Notes under the pieces: model-generated | Seen by the model: only the letters and a program-made list of their open reading frames with translations | What the model was told of the DNA's origin: nothing | Database searches by the model: none | Part shown: in pieces, positions 34,438-43,702 of the stretch | How positions within the stretch are numbered: position 1 is the first letter of the stretch | Layout of the letters: each line of letters starts with the position of its first letter | Made by a program: the position numbers and the translations under genes | Assembly: GCA_900321715.1 (NCBI GenBank) | Contig: ONXC01000014.1 | Coordinates: 21,804 to 85,803 of the forward strand | Direction of reading: 5' to 3' | Source: an uncultured Bacteroidales bacterium | GTDB lineage: Bacteria > Bacteroidota > Bacteroidia > Bacteroidales > UBA932 | DNA length: 64,000 bases

Positions 34438-34591
34438 GCCGCCGGAATCGATGGCTGAAATCAACACGTTCGATTGAACCGGGCGCATCTCAGGCCGTGG
34501 ATGGCGGGCCCTCCTTGAAGGGATACCTGAATCGGCCGGACCCCAAATCTTATCCAATAAGATTTTCTGACTGGATACGGCGGCTTTTTTT
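34436..34591 (+). ncRNA. ssrS: Probable 6S RNA (Bacteroidales type), ending in its own terminator
   Basis: A closing helix joins AAGCCGCCG (34436-34444, overlapping the zapA stop) and CGGCGGCTT (34578-34586), a perfect 9-bp pairing around ~135 nt, followed by a T7 run. Internal helices include AATCGA/TCGATT (34446-34451 with 34470-34475) and a perfect 9-bp hairpin AAATCTTAT-CCA-ATAAGATTT (34545-34565). There is no open reading frame. A long closing stem with a large interior, located between zapA and rny, fits 6S RNA, known in this order as the Bacteroidales-1 motif. A covariance-model search would settle it. Confidence 0.75.
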
Positions 34592-34634
34592 CCATATCTG
34601 TTGCCTGTTAGCAAGCACATAACACACAATATAT

Positions 34635-36155
34635 ATGGACATCATATCTTTAATAATCGGATTTGTAGCCGGAGCAGCAATTGCCCTGGCGGCTTACATA
34701 GTGATAAGGCGCTCTATCCTCAAGGGGAAGCGCGACGAAATCATTGAGAAGGCAGAGGTAGAAGCAGAAAAGATCAAGAACGATCGAATACTCCAGGCAA
34801 AGGAGAAGTACCTCTCCCTCAAGAGCGAGCACGAGAAAATGGTCAACGAGTCAAATGCCCGCATCCATGACGCAGAGAACCGCGTGAGGCAGAAAGAGAA
34901 TACCCTTAACCAGAAGATGGGTGAAGCAGACCGCAAAAACCGTGACCTGGATGCACAGAAAGCTGCCCTTAAGGCACGCGAGGATGAGTATGACCGCCTC
35001 CGTGACCAGGCAATCCGCCAGATAGAGGAGGTTGCCGGCATGACTGCCCAGGATGCCAAGACCCAGCTCATGGAGCAGATGAAGGCCGAGGCCCGCACTG
35101 AGGCCCAGGCATACATCAACGACTGCATAGACGAGGCCCGCCTCAACGCCGCCAAGGAAGCAAAGCGCATTGTGATCAACACCATCCAGCGCACCGCAAC
35201 GGAAACTGCTATCGAGAATGCCGTTACCACATTCCCTATTGAAAACGACGAAATAAAGGGACGTATAATCGGCCGTGAAGGACGTAATATACGTGCTCTG
35301 GAGGCCGCTACGGGCGTAGAGATTGTGGTAGACGACACCCCTGACGCCATCCTTCTCAGCGCATTTGACCCCGTGCGCAGGGAGGTGGCCCGCCTTGCCC
35401 TCCACCAGCTTGTGGTAGACGGCCGCATCCACCCCGCACGCATCGAGGAAGTGGTCACAAAGGTGTCCAAACAGCTTGAGGAAGAGATCCTTGAAACCGG
35501 TAAGCGCACCTGCATAGACCTTGGAATCCACGGTCTCTCCATGGAGCTTGTCCGTCTTATCGGCCGAATGAAATACCGTTCATCCTACGGCCAGAACCTC
35601 CTCCAGCACTCCCGTGAGGTAGCAAACATCTGCGCCATCATGGCCAGTGAGCTTGGCCTCAACCCCAAGATTGCAAAGAGGGCCGGCCTCCTGCACGATA
35701 TAGGAAAGGTATCGGAAGAGGATCCGGATCTTCCTCACGCCCTTCTGGGTATGAAGCTGGCCGAGCAGTACAAGGAGAAACCGGAAATCTGCAATGCTAT
35801 CGGCGCCCACCACGAGGAAACCGAAATGACTTCCCTCTACGCTCCCCTGGTGCTGGTTGGAGACGCCATCTCAGGAGCCCGTCCCGGTGCACGCCGTGAG
35901 GTGATTGAGAGCTACATCAAGAGACTCCGCGGCATGGAGAACCTTGCAGGCGCATATCCCGGAGTAACCAAGGCCTATGCCATCCAGGCCGGCCGTGAGC
36001 TCCGCGTGATCGTAGGAGCAGAACAGGTCTCTGACCACGACGCAGAGGTCCTTTCTGGAGAGATTGCAAAGAAGATCCAGGACGAGATGACCTATCCCGG
36101 CCAGGTTAAAATCACGGTTATCCGTGAAACCAGGTCCGTTGCTTACGCAAAGTAG
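34635..36155 (+). CDS. rny: Ribonuclease Y
   Basis: RNase Y is a membrane-anchored endoribonuclease that starts mRNA decay. The 506-residue protein has an N-terminal membrane helix (~3-25), a long charged coiled coil (~30-190), a KH domain around [19 protein letters not shown] and an HD domain with [11 protein letters not shown] and GAHHEETE. The length is standard. It begins 43 bases after the probable 6S RNA terminator; I see no clear -7 box in that gap. It converges with the 5'-nucleotidase gene with only two bases between stop codons. Confidence 0.96.
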   Translation: MDIISLIIGFVAGAAIALAAYIVIRRSILKGKRDEIIEKAEVEAEKIKNDRILQAKEKYLSLKSEHEKMVNESNARIHDAENRVRQKENTLNQKMGEADRKNRDLDAQKAALKAREDEYDRLRDQAIRQIEEVAGMTAQDAKTQLMEQMKAEARTEAQAYINDCIDEARLNAAKEAKRIVINTIQRTATETAIENAVTTFPIENDEIKGRIIGREGRNIRALEAATGVEIVVDDTPDAILLSAFDPVRREVARLALHQLVVDGRIHPARIEEVVTKVSKQLEEEILETGKRTCIDLGIHGLSMELVRLIGRMKYRSSYGQNLLQHSREVANICAIMASELGLNPKIAKRAGLLHDIGKVSEEDPDLPHALLGMKLAEQYKEKPEICNAIGAHHEETEMTSLYAPLVLVGDAISGARPGARREVIESYIKRLRGMENLAGAYPGVTKAYAIQAGRELRVIVGAEQVSDHDAEVLSGEIAKKIQDEMTYPGQVKITVIRETRSVAYAK

Positions 36156-36157
36156 TT

Positions 36158-37903
36158 TTACTTCCCAAACATCAGTTCCATATCGGAAGCGATTGCAGGG
36201 CCGGCAAGTGACTCCGGAATAAACTTCCAGGAGCCTATCACGGAAGGATTGCCTATTACCTCAGGATCAATGGAGCCATTCTCCATAAGGTAATCGTAAA
36301 GGATATTACGGATCTCAGGATAGCGCGCCACAACACGGTCTCCTATGCGGTCTGTGTCTATCCCCACTTCCTGCAGGAGGTTGCCGCCGCCGCTTGCGCG
36401 GTAGGAGGTCATGGCAACGTTGTAGATGCGGGAAGGATCGAATGCGCTGCCGTCTGCCATGGAACTTACAGAAATGCGTGAACCCCGGGGCTTTGTAACA
36501 TCCACGGTGTAATTGATGCCGGCGGCAGAGTCAAAGTTGTAGGAATGCCCCACAAACGACCATCCTTTCTGCATTGTGCGTGGATTGTCCCTCTGGACTA
36601 TGTTGAGGACGTGGTCACCTGGCTTTGACGCGGTGACGATCCAGCGGTCATAGGATGCTTCCAGATACCTTACAATCTCATCTCCCGACATCTTGACCAC
36701 GTAAAGCTGATTTTCAAACGGGTAGATGGTGAAAAGGTCGTTGAACAGGAGGACGCCAGCCTTCACGGTGCCGTTGTAAGTGAGGGGTGCCGCAATGGAA
36801 ATCTCTGCGGGCTCCTGGGTGATGCAGAGCGTATGGATGAGGTTTATGTAGGGGTTCATGCCGGTGTAGGCATCCCTGGTGCGGAGATCCACGTTCAGGA
36901 CACCCACTTCCTGGAGGGTGAACGCCTTCACTGCCTCATATTCCTTGCGGAAGTGATCACGCATCTGAGGGTCTGCATCTTTGGCCTTGACGGGGATAAG
37001 GCCGGCCTCATAGGATTTACTGACAATCTTACGGTCTTTGACACTGAGATGGATCTTACCGCAGGCAAGGAAGCGAGTGTGGCTGCCGGAGTTCATAAGG
37101 ACTATCGAGTCACGTTTTTCCACAAAAGGACGGTGGTCGTGGCTGCAGATGACAAAATCGGCCCCTCTCACGCTATTAAGTACGTCCAATGCCTCAGCTT
37201 CAGGGTTATTGCCGTCTCCTGTGCCTGTGGCTGAATGAACGCCCAGTATAACCACGTCAGGATGCTCTTTTGCACGGACATAGTCCACATCCTTCTGCAC
37301 GCGGGGAGCAATACGTTCAAAGTGCATTCCGCTCCAGAGCTCCTCTCCCAGCCAGGCGTTGATGTTGGCGTTCTGATAGCCAAGCACGGCAACCTTAAGA
37401 CCACCTTTCTTTACTATTGTATAGAGGGGGAAGTAGGGTTTTCCGTTGTCGTTGCGGATTGCATTGCCGGCAAGAAGCGGTATGCCGTAGGCCTGCATCT
37501 CACGGTTTACGCGGTCGTAGACCTTATGGCCAGTCTCTACGTCATGGTTCCCCCACACCACTGCATCGTAGTCCATATAGTGAAGGATGCGCGGGAAAAG
37601 ATGGGGAGAGAGGGTGTCTATATAATTGTAGTAGTATGCGGCGTTGTCACCCTGCAGGCAGTCTCCGGCATCAATGAGAAGGACATTATCCTTGCCATCG
37701 GCCTTACGTACACTGTCTACGTACGTGTTGACGGAGCAAAGGGAATTCTTGATACGGCCGCCTACGTAGGTGGAATCAAACCAGGAGCCGTGGACGTCGT
37801 TGGTGGATAGCACCGTGAGGGTGTAGTCTCCGTCCTTGGGACCACGTGCACAGGAGAAAAGCGTAAGGCAGAGAGCCGGAATGATGAGTGCGCGGATTTT
37901 CAT
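36158..37903 (-). CDS. 5'-nucleotidase/UshA-family metallophosphatase lipoprotein
   Basis: The 581-residue protein has a lipoprotein signal (LTLFSCARG). The N-terminal metallophosphatase domain holds STNDVHG, DAGDCLQG and VVWGNHDVE and binds two metals. The C-terminal 5'-nucleotidase domain shows the GDEIVRYLEASYDRW and YRASGGGN segments. Such proteins release nucleosides or other phospho-ester products in the periplasm. The nearby deaminase and phosphorylases could process nucleosides released by it, though they are on the other strand. It lies six bases after ffh and is probably co-transcribed. Confidence 0.9.
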   Translation of the reverse strand: MKIRALIIPALCLTLFSCARGPKDGDYTLTVLSTNDVHGSWFDSTYVGGRIKNSLCSVNTYVDSVRKADGKDNVLLIDAGDCLQGDNAAYYYNYIDTLSPHLFPRILHYMDYDAVVWGNHDVETGHKVYDRVNREMQAYGIPLLAGNAIRNDNGKPYFPLYTIVKKGGLKVAVLGYQNANINAWLGEELWSGMHFERIAPRVQKDVDYVRAKEHPDVVILGVHSATGTGDGNNPEAEALDVLNSVRGADFVICSHDHRPFVEKRDSIVLMNSGSHTRFLACGKIHLSVKDRKIVSKSYEAGLIPVKAKDADPQMRDHFRKEYEAVKAFTLQEVGVLNVDLRTRDAYTGMNPYINLIHTLCITQEPAEISIAAPLTYNGTVKAGVLLFNDLFTIYPFENQLYVVKMSGDEIVRYLEASYDRWIVTASKPGDHVLNIVQRDNPRTMQKGWSFVGHSYNFDSAAGINYTVDVTKPRGSRISVSSMADGSAFDPSRIYNVAMTSYRASGGGNLLQEVGIDTDRIGDRVVARYPEIRNILYDYLMENGSIDPEVIGNPSVIGSWKFIPESLAGPAIASDMELMFGK

Positions 37904-37909
37904 ATGCTG

Positions 37910-39232
37910 CTATCTTCTGAATCTTGACATCTGCTGCATGAGGGAGCCGGTGACGGCGCCCTTCATGAGTTTTCGGGTGCCCTCGAACTGCTTCAGGAGC
38001 TTGTTCACATCTGGGAGGGTGGTACCGGAGCCATCGGCAATCCTCTTGCGGCGGGAGCCGTTGATTGCCTCAGGGTGCTCCCTCTCATAGGGAGTCATGG
38101 AAAGGATTATGGCTTCTGTAGACTTGAAGGCGTCGTCCGGGATATCCACATCCTTCATGGCCTTGTCCATACCTGGAATCATGCCTGCAAGGTCCTTGAT
38201 GTTACCCATCTTCTTGACCTGCTGGATCTGCTGATAGAAATCCCAGAGGGTGAACTGGTCCTTGGCAAGTTTTTTCTTGAGGGCACGGGCCTCTTTTTCG
38301 TCGTACTGCTCCTGGGCCTTCTCAACAAGGGAAACAACGTCTCCCATGCCAAGGATACGGTCTGCCACACGCTCAGGGTGGAAGACGTCAAGAGCTTCAA
38401 GTTTTTCTCCGGAAGAGACAAACTTGATGGGCTTTCCTACCACGGCCTTGATGGAAAGGGCTGCACCGCCGCGGGTGTCACCGTCCATCTTGGTGAGGAC
38501 AACGCCGTCAAAGTCCAGGCGGTCGTTGAACACCCTTGCGGTTTCCACGGCATCCTGACCTGTCATTGCATCCACCACAAAGAGGGTTTCAGTAGGGTTC
38601 AGGGCCTTATGTAGGGCCGATATCTCATTCATCAGCTCATCATCCACGGCAAGGCGGCCGGCGGTATCCACAATCACTACGGGGAAGCCTTCTGCCTTGG
38701 CTTTCTTCACAGCCTCCTGGGCAATCCTGATGGGATCCTTCTCCCCTTCAATTGTGAAAACTGGAACCTCAATGCTATCTCCCAGCACTTTCAACTGCTC
38801 GATGGCGGCTGGACGGAAGGTGTCGCAGGCTGCAAGAAGGACTTTCATTCCCTTCTTGGACTTGAGGTGAAGGGCAAGCTTTGCGCTGAAGGTAGTCTTA
38901 CCGGAACCGTTGAGACCCGCAACCAGAACAATGCCGGGATTTCCCTTAATGTTGATCTCCTGGGCCGATGAACCCATGAAATCGGCCAGCTCATCCCTCA
39001 TGATCTTGACCATCATCTGCTGGGGCTTCACGGCGGTAAGCACACCGGTGCCTATGGCTTTGTCCTTCACGCGGTTACAGAAATCTTTTGCAACCTTATA
39101 GCTTACATCGGCATCCAGAAGGGCCTTGCGGATGTCCTTGACGGTTTCCGCTATGTTGATCTCAGTTATTTTTCCTTCTCCCTTGAGGATCTTGAAAGAC
39201 CTCTCAAGTCTCTCTTGCAGGTTCTCGAACAT
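37910..39232 (-). CDS. ffh: Signal recognition particle protein Ffh
   Basis: Ffh binds signal sequences of nascent membrane proteins and delivers ribosomes to FtsY. The 440-residue protein has the N domain, the GTPase P-loop in AGLNGSGKTTFSAKLALH, DTAGRLAVDDELM, TKMDGDTRGGAALS and a C-terminal M domain with the RNA-binding GSRRKRIADGSGT. The length is typical. A TATATTTG box lies 18 bases upstream of the ATG. Confidence 0.97.
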   Translation of the reverse strand: MFENLQERLERSFKILKGEGKITEINIAETVKDIRKALLDADVSYKVAKDFCNRVKDKAIGTGVLTAVKPQQMMVKIMRDELADFMGSSAQEINIKGNPGIVLVAGLNGSGKTTFSAKLALHLKSKKGMKVLLAACDTFRPAAIEQLKVLGDSIEVPVFTIEGEKDPIRIAQEAVKKAKAEGFPVVIVDTAGRLAVDDELMNEISALHKALNPTETLFVVDAMTGQDAVETARVFNDRLDFDGVVLTKMDGDTRGGAALSIKAVVGKPIKFVSSGEKLEALDVFHPERVADRILGMGDVVSLVEKAQEQYDEKEARALKKKLAKDQFTLWDFYQQIQQVKKMGNIKDLAGMIPGMDKAMKDVDIPDDAFKSTEAIILSMTPYEREHPEAINGSRRKRIADGSGTTLPDVNKLLKQFEGTRKLMKGAVTGSLMQQMSRFRR

Positions 39233-39250
39233 ACGTACATTTTTAGTTTA

Positions 39251-39258
39251 CAAATATA
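39251..39258 (-). promoter_or_regulatory. ffh -7 box (TATATTTG)
   Basis: TATATTTG on the minus strand ends 18 bases before the ffh ATG in the divergent gap that also holds the parS-like site. Confidence 0.7.
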
Positions 39259-39300
39259 GCAATTTCTGCGTTTATAAGAAAGAAGAAACGTTTCCCGCGT

Positions 39301-39316
39301 TGTTTCACGTGAATCC
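39301..39316. other. parS-like ParB-binding site candidate
   Basis: TGTTTCACGTGAATCC matches the bacterial parS consensus TGTTTCACGTGAAACA at 14 of 16 positions and has the perfect inner palindrome TTCACGTGAA. It lies in the intergenic region between ffh and the DUF4493 gene. By simple counting, a match this good is expected about 0.02 times by chance in 64 kb. Only binding data or clustering of such sites near the origin would confirm it. Confidence 0.5.
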
Positions 39317-39373
39317 CAAAAAACATCTCGGAAAGTTTTTACGTTTCAAGGGCTCTGTTCCAATAAAGGGCTT

Positions 39374-39381
39374 TACCTTTG
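39374..39381 (+). promoter_or_regulatory. -7 box of DUF4493 gene (TACCTTTG)
   Basis: TACCTTTG fits TAnnTTTG and ends 16 bases before the ATG of the lipoprotein gene. Confidence 0.6.
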
Positions 39382-39397
39382 GCAAAACGCTTGAGAT

Positions 39398-40489
39398 ATG
39401 GAAAAACTATTGAAATGGATGGCTATGATCCCGCTGGTGGCGGGGATCGCCGCATGCGATGATTTTGGAAAATTCCCATCGGCCGACACCCACGGGGAGC
39501 TTCAATGGGAGATTGACAGGGAGTCCGTTGCAAAAGCCGGGGCTCAGCTTCCGGATATCAACGACTTCCTCCTTACCATTACTGACAGTAAGGGTGTAAC
39601 CCTGTATGACGGTCCTTATGGAGACTCCCCTGCCTCTCTCACGGTTCCGGCCGGGAGCTATACAATAAGCGTAGTCTCCGGGCAGTTCACTTCCCCCGCC
39701 TTTGCGCACCCCGTATACGGAGATGAGGAGGTGGTGATAATAAAGGCCGGGGAAAGCGCCACCGTGAACCTGAACTGCACCCTCCTCAACTGCGGCATAA
39801 GGCTGAGGATCGCCTCTGATTTCCTCACCAGCTTCCCGGGCGGAGTGATGTATGTGAAACAGGGAGCGGCCAAACTGATGTATGCCTACATGGAGGACAG
39901 GATAGCATATTTCAAACCGGGAGAGATTGCAGTTGTCCTCTATGACGAAGGCAAGGAGGAGACCCTTTTCACCCGCACACTGGAGCCACGTCAAATCCTT
40001 ACTGTGAGCATATCGGCCCCCGGAAAGGCCGATGGCGGAGCTTCGTCCGTGAGGGTGTCTCTTGACACCAGCAAGACCTGGCTTTCGGAGAACTGGGTAA
40101 TAGGCGGGGAGAATTCCGGCGGCGGCCAGGGCGGAGGATCGGTTCCGGAAGCCTGCTCGGTGGCCGAGGCCCGTGAAAAGACCGGTCAGAAAGACGTCTG
40201 GGTGTATGGATATATAGTCGGAGGAGACCTCACCACATCTGCAACGGGAGAGGTAAAGACATCCGGAATCACAAAGGCAACACACCTTGCCATGGCCGAC
40301 CGCTCAACTATCAGGGACAAATCGGCCTGCATTGCCGTGGAACTTCCGGCAGGTAAGGTGCGTGACGCCCTGAACCTTGTGGCTCACCCGGACCTTATAG
40401 GGACAAGGGTGTACGTGAAAGGAGAGATCGCAGAGAAATACTTTGGCACCGTAGGGCTCAAAGGGACCAGTGACTATGTGATGAAATAG
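39398..40489 (+). CDS. DUF4493/DUF6359 two-domain lipoprotein
   Basis: The 363-residue protein has a lipoprotein signal (VAGIAACDD). Residues ~30-210 match the DUF4493 pattern: a small beta domain with YTISVVSG and FAHPVYGDEEVV. A Gly-rich linker (NSGGGQGGGS) follows. The C-terminal ~110 residues fit DUF6359, an OB-fold-like domain (VYGYIVGGDL, a region ending CIAVELPAGKVRDALNL, GTRVYVKGEIAEKYF). Both families are common on Bacteroidota surface lipoproteins; function is unknown. Its stop codon abuts that of cls on the other strand. Confidence 0.82.
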   Translation: MEKLLKWMAMIPLVAGIAACDDFGKFPSADTHGELQWEIDRESVAKAGAQLPDINDFLLTITDSKGVTLYDGPYGDSPASLTVPAGSYTISVVSGQFTSPAFAHPVYGDEEVVIIKAGESATVNLNCTLLNCGIRLRIASDFLTSFPGGVMYVKQGAAKLMYAYMEDRIAYFKPGEIAVVLYDEGKEETLFTRTLEPRQILTVSISAPGKADGGASSVRVSLDTSKTWLSENWVIGGENSGGGQGGGSVPEACSVAEAREKTGQKDVWVYGYIVGGDLTTSATGEVKTSGITKATHLAMADRSTIRDKSACIAVELPAGKVRDALNLVAHPDLIGTRVYVKGEIAEKYFGTVGLKGTSDYVMK

Positions 40490-41938
40490 CTAGAACTCCC
40501 TGTAGAACAGGCGCACAAAGGATGAAACTATGATTTCCTTCAGGGTTCTTGAGCCGAGCCATGACTCCAGGGTCCACTCCGTTGCGCCGTCCATAAGGTC
40601 CTCGAAGGCCTTCCTGAAACCAACGGCGGTTTCACGGTCATAGATGAAACTGTTAACCTCGTTGTTGATGGTGAAACTCCTCACGTCCAGATTTGTGGCG
40701 CCCACAACGGAGAGGTAGTCATCGGCCACCATTGTCTTGGAATGGTTGAACTCCCCTTCACTCTCAATGATCCTGACGCCGGCTTCAAGGCATTCCGTGT
40801 AATAACCGCGGTTGAAAGGGCCCAGGATGGGGGTATCCACATTTCTTGGAAGCATTACCCTTACGTCTACACCCCTGAGGGCAGCGGTCTTGAGGGCAAG
40901 GAGGAATGATGCAGGTGGGACAAAGTAGGGAGTCTGGAAATAGACGTATTTACGGGCATTTCCAAGCATCCATTCATATGCCATCTGGGTGGTGGGCCAG
41001 GGAAAATCTGCTTCGTCCGTAACTATTTGGATGGTTTTACCACCCTCAAGAGGCCTTACTGGCTGGAAATAATCCCCGAGAGGCTTCTCCACACTGCCTT
41101 TGCAACTGATCCAGGTGTCAAGGAAAGACGCCTGAAGCCGGGCAACGGCAGGGCCTTCTATCCTAAGATGGGTATCATGCCAAACATTAAAGTAATTGTC
41201 ACTGACGTTCATCCCGCCGGTATAGGCTATGCGGCCGTCTATGACCACTATCTTCCGGTGCTGCTGACAGTTGAGCCTCATGATGAAAAGCGGCAGGCCC
41301 TGACTAATGGATGTGTAGCGGACAACCTCAATTCTGGCTTCCTCCATGGGCTTCCAGAATTTGCGTGGAATACGCCTTGCCACAAAACTGTTGAGGAGGA
41401 AACGGACCTCTACTCCCTGACGGGCTTTCTCTATGAGAAGGTCCCGGACCTCCCTTCCAGAGGCGTCATTTCCAAAGCGGAAATACTCCAGATGAACGGA
41501 ATGACGGGCATTCCTTATATCCTCCATAAGGAGTTCCTTCTTGCGTGCGCCTGAGGAAATGACTTCCATTTTATTTCCCACGTAGAGCCGGTTCCCGTCT
41601 CCGCATGCACGGTTGAGACTGGCAAGGGGGCGGAAGGACTCTTCCAGGCCGTCCTCAGGGATACCATCGGGAAAAAGGAGGCCGGCGGCTTCCGGGGTGA
41701 TTTCCTCATTCAACCTTCTCCGGGCCTCTCCGTGGATGTAATTCCTGGCCTTCACGGTACGATAATCCTTGCCGAAGATAAGGTACAGGACAAAACCGAC
41801 GAGAGGGACAAATAACATGAGAAGCACCCAGGCCATGGCGGTTTCCTGCACCCTCTTGTCCCTCAGGACCATGTAGCATAGTGCCAGACGAAGAATGGCC
41901 GGCAGAAGTACAACAATTATGTTCAGGATACTGCTCAT
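40490..41938 (-). CDS. cls: Cardiolipin synthase (phospholipase D family)
   Basis: The enzyme condenses phosphatidylglycerol into cardiolipin at the inner membrane. The 482-residue protein has two N-terminal membrane helices with the PLDc_N pattern (MLFVPLVGFVLYLIFGKDY). Two HKD motifs follow, in HRKIVVIDGRIAYTGG and HSKTMVADDYLSVVG. I chose the ATG at 41938; a longer frame from a TTG would begin inside the -7 box and is rejected. The box ends nine bases before this ATG, so the leader is very short. Confidence 0.92.
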   Translation of the reverse strand: MSSILNIIVVLLPAILRLALCYMVLRDKRVQETAMAWVLLMLFVPLVGFVLYLIFGKDYRTVKARNYIHGEARRRLNEEITPEAAGLLFPDGIPEDGLEESFRPLASLNRACGDGNRLYVGNKMEVISSGARKKELLMEDIRNARHSVHLEYFRFGNDASGREVRDLLIEKARQGVEVRFLLNSFVARRIPRKFWKPMEEARIEVVRYTSISQGLPLFIMRLNCQQHRKIVVIDGRIAYTGGMNVSDNYFNVWHDTHLRIEGPAVARLQASFLDTWISCKGSVEKPLGDYFQPVRPLEGGKTIQIVTDEADFPWPTTQMAYEWMLGNARKYVYFQTPYFVPPASFLLALKTAALRGVDVRVMLPRNVDTPILGPFNRGYYTECLEAGVRIIESEGEFNHSKTMVADDYLSVVGATNLDVRSFTINNEVNSFIYDRETAVGFRKAFEDLMDGATEWTLESWLGSRTLKEIIVSSFVRLFYREF

Positions 41939-41947
41939 GTAGTTACA

Positions 41948-41955
41948 CAAAGATA
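41948..41955 (-). promoter_or_regulatory. cls -7 box (TATCTTTG)
   Basis: TATCTTTG on the minus strand, nine bases before the cls ATG. It forms a compact divergent promoter with the box at 41970. Confidence 0.7.
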
Positions 41956-41969
41956 ACAAAAAATATTCG

Positions 41970-41977
41970 TATATTTG
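41970..41977 (+). promoter_or_regulatory. -7 box of first acyl-CoA synthetase (TATATTTG)
   Basis: TATATTTG on the plus strand ends 21 bases before the GTG start of the synthetase, back to back with the cls promoter. Confidence 0.68.
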
Positions 41978-41998
41978 TAGTCCTTATACTTACTGCAA

Positions 41999-43585
41999 GT
42001 GAAGAACTACCTGAAGAAACTTGAAGACCAGATTCATCAGAATCCTGAGAAACCCGCTCTATGTGACTACGAAGGAGCAGTTTACACATATGCCCAGTTT
42101 GCTCAGATCATAGAGCGCTACCATATCTTTTTCCAGACGGCCGGCATCAAGCCCGGAGACAAGATAGCCATCTGCGCCAAAAACTCGGCCCGTTGGGGCA
42201 TCCTCTTCTTTGCGGTAAACACCTATGAAGCTGTAGTGGTCCCTATTCTGGCCGATTTCACTGCCAGCGGCGCCACCAAGCTCATCGGCCACTCAGACAG
42301 CGTGCTCCTTATCTCAGACCCTGAAATCTGGAGTCAGATGCAGCCCGATGACATGCCTCTCCTCAGGGGCGTCATCAATTCCCGTGAAGAGGGCCTTCTG
42401 TGGCATAAGGACCACGATATAGCCCGTGCCTGGGAAGACCGTGACAGTCTGTTTGAGCAGTGTTATCCGGACGGATTCAACCCCCGGGATGTAATCTACC
42501 CCGATAATGAAAAGGCCCTGGCCTTCATAAACTACACTTCCGGTACGTCAGGAGATCCAAAGGGCGTAATGCTCAGTTACGGCGCCATGTCCGACATAGT
42601 GGAGCAGTGCCAGCAGAAGCTCTCTAATACGCCGGACAAACTGGTCTCAATGCTGCCCCTGGCCCACATGTACGGCCTTGCTATGGAGTTTGTTTATCCC
42701 TGCTGCACCGGCTTCACCATCTATTTCCTTGGAAAGCTCCCTTCCCCTTCACTTCTCATGAAGGCCTGCGCAGAGATTCAGCCCAGCATCATGATCACGG
42801 TACCGCTGGTGATGGAAAAGCTCTACCAGACCCAGATACAGCCTCAGCTTGTTGGTCTTGCAGCAAGGGTCCCCTACCTCAGGATACCCTTCTTCAAAGG
42901 CCTTGGCAAAAAGCTCCTGCAGTCGCTTGGCGGCAGGCTGGAGACCATCCTCATCGGAGGCGCTCCGCTTACCTGGGAGGTAGAGAGCGGTTTCCGTAAA
43001 ATCGGCCTTCCATATGCCGTAGGCTATGGTATGACGGAGGCCTGTCCCCTGCTTTCGCTGGAAACCCCGGAGCATTTTGAGCCGGGTTCCTGCGGAAAAC
43101 CCACCCACCGCCTCAGGATTGAATCCTCAGACCCTGAACGAATCCCTGGAGAAATCCAGGCTCAGGGTCCCAACCTCACCATGGGGTATTATAAGAATCC
43201 GGAGGCCGATGCCAAGGCCTGGACACCCGATGGCTGGTTCCGCACCGGAGACCTCGGTATCATGGACGAAGACGGAAACGTGTTCATAAAGGGCCGCATC
43301 AAGGCCATCATCCTGTCTTCTTCCGGTCAGAACATCTATCCGGAAGAAGTGGAGCAGGTTCTCTCCAAGCACCCCATGGTGCAGGAGTCCCTGGTAATTG
43401 AGCGTGCCGGCAAGGTTGTTGCCCTGGTATATCCCAAACCCGGAGTTGTTCCCTCAGAGGACCATATCCGGGACTACACAAACCGCTCACTCCCCGTCTT
43501 CAGCCAGATTTTCCGCGTAGAGCTTGTAGACCTCCCCTTCCAGCGCACTGCCAAAGGCACAATCAAGCGACATCTCTATCAATAG
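41999..43585 (+). CDS. AMP-binding long-chain fatty acid-CoA ligase, paralogue 1
   Basis: The enzyme activates fatty acids as acyl-AMP and then acyl-CoA. The 528-residue protein has the P-loop-like INYTSGTSGDPKGVML, the YGMTEACPLLS motif, the hinge region GDLGIMDEDGNVFIKGR and the C-terminal catalytic Lys in RTAKGTIKRHLYQ. The start is GTG; it opens with KNYLKKLEDQIHQNPEKPAL, aligning with the start of its paralogue at 45882-47528. The two paralogues flank htpG in opposite orientations. Confidence 0.92.
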   Translation: MKNYLKKLEDQIHQNPEKPALCDYEGAVYTYAQFAQIIERYHIFFQTAGIKPGDKIAICAKNSARWGILFFAVNTYEAVVVPILADFTASGATKLIGHSDSVLLISDPEIWSQMQPDDMPLLRGVINSREEGLLWHKDHDIARAWEDRDSLFEQCYPDGFNPRDVIYPDNEKALAFINYTSGTSGDPKGVMLSYGAMSDIVEQCQQKLSNTPDKLVSMLPLAHMYGLAMEFVYPCCTGFTIYFLGKLPSPSLLMKACAEIQPSIMITVPLVMEKLYQTQIQPQLVGLAARVPYLRIPFFKGLGKKLLQSLGGRLETILIGGAPLTWEVESGFRKIGLPYAVGYGMTEACPLLSLETPEHFEPGSCGKPTHRLRIESSDPERIPGEIQAQGPNLTMGYYKNPEADAKAWTPDGWFRTGDLGIMDEDGNVFIKGRIKAIILSSSGQNIYPEEVEQVLSKHPMVQESLVIERAGKVVALVYPKPGVVPSEDHIRDYTNRSLPVFSQIFRVELVDLPFQRTAKGTIKRHLYQ

Positions 43586-43627
43586 CCCTGCCCGGCAAGT
43601 CACTGTTTCTCAGCGAGTTACACATTA

Positions 43628-43653
43628 TCGGGTGCACCTGCAGGTGCACCCGA
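43628..43653. repeat. GGGTGCACC palindrome, copy 2 (upstream of htpG)
   Basis: A perfect 26-nt palindrome with the same core and CTGCAG centre as copy 1 lies 43 bases after the acyl-CoA synthetase stop. A short CGACTTTGT follows the right arm, similar to CGACTTGTT at copy 1. It may terminate the synthetase transcript. Confidence 0.75.
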
Positions 43654-43702
43654 CTTTGTATAAGTGCTTGGCTCACAGCACATTACGCGCCAGGGAACAC
43701 GA

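Noticed and set aside
41939-41959. Upstream TTG starts for cls (41959) and aguA (50505)
   Set aside because: In both cases the TTG and following codons lie in or before the TATCTTTG promoter box, so they would not be transcribed. The first ATG downstream begins the conserved domain.
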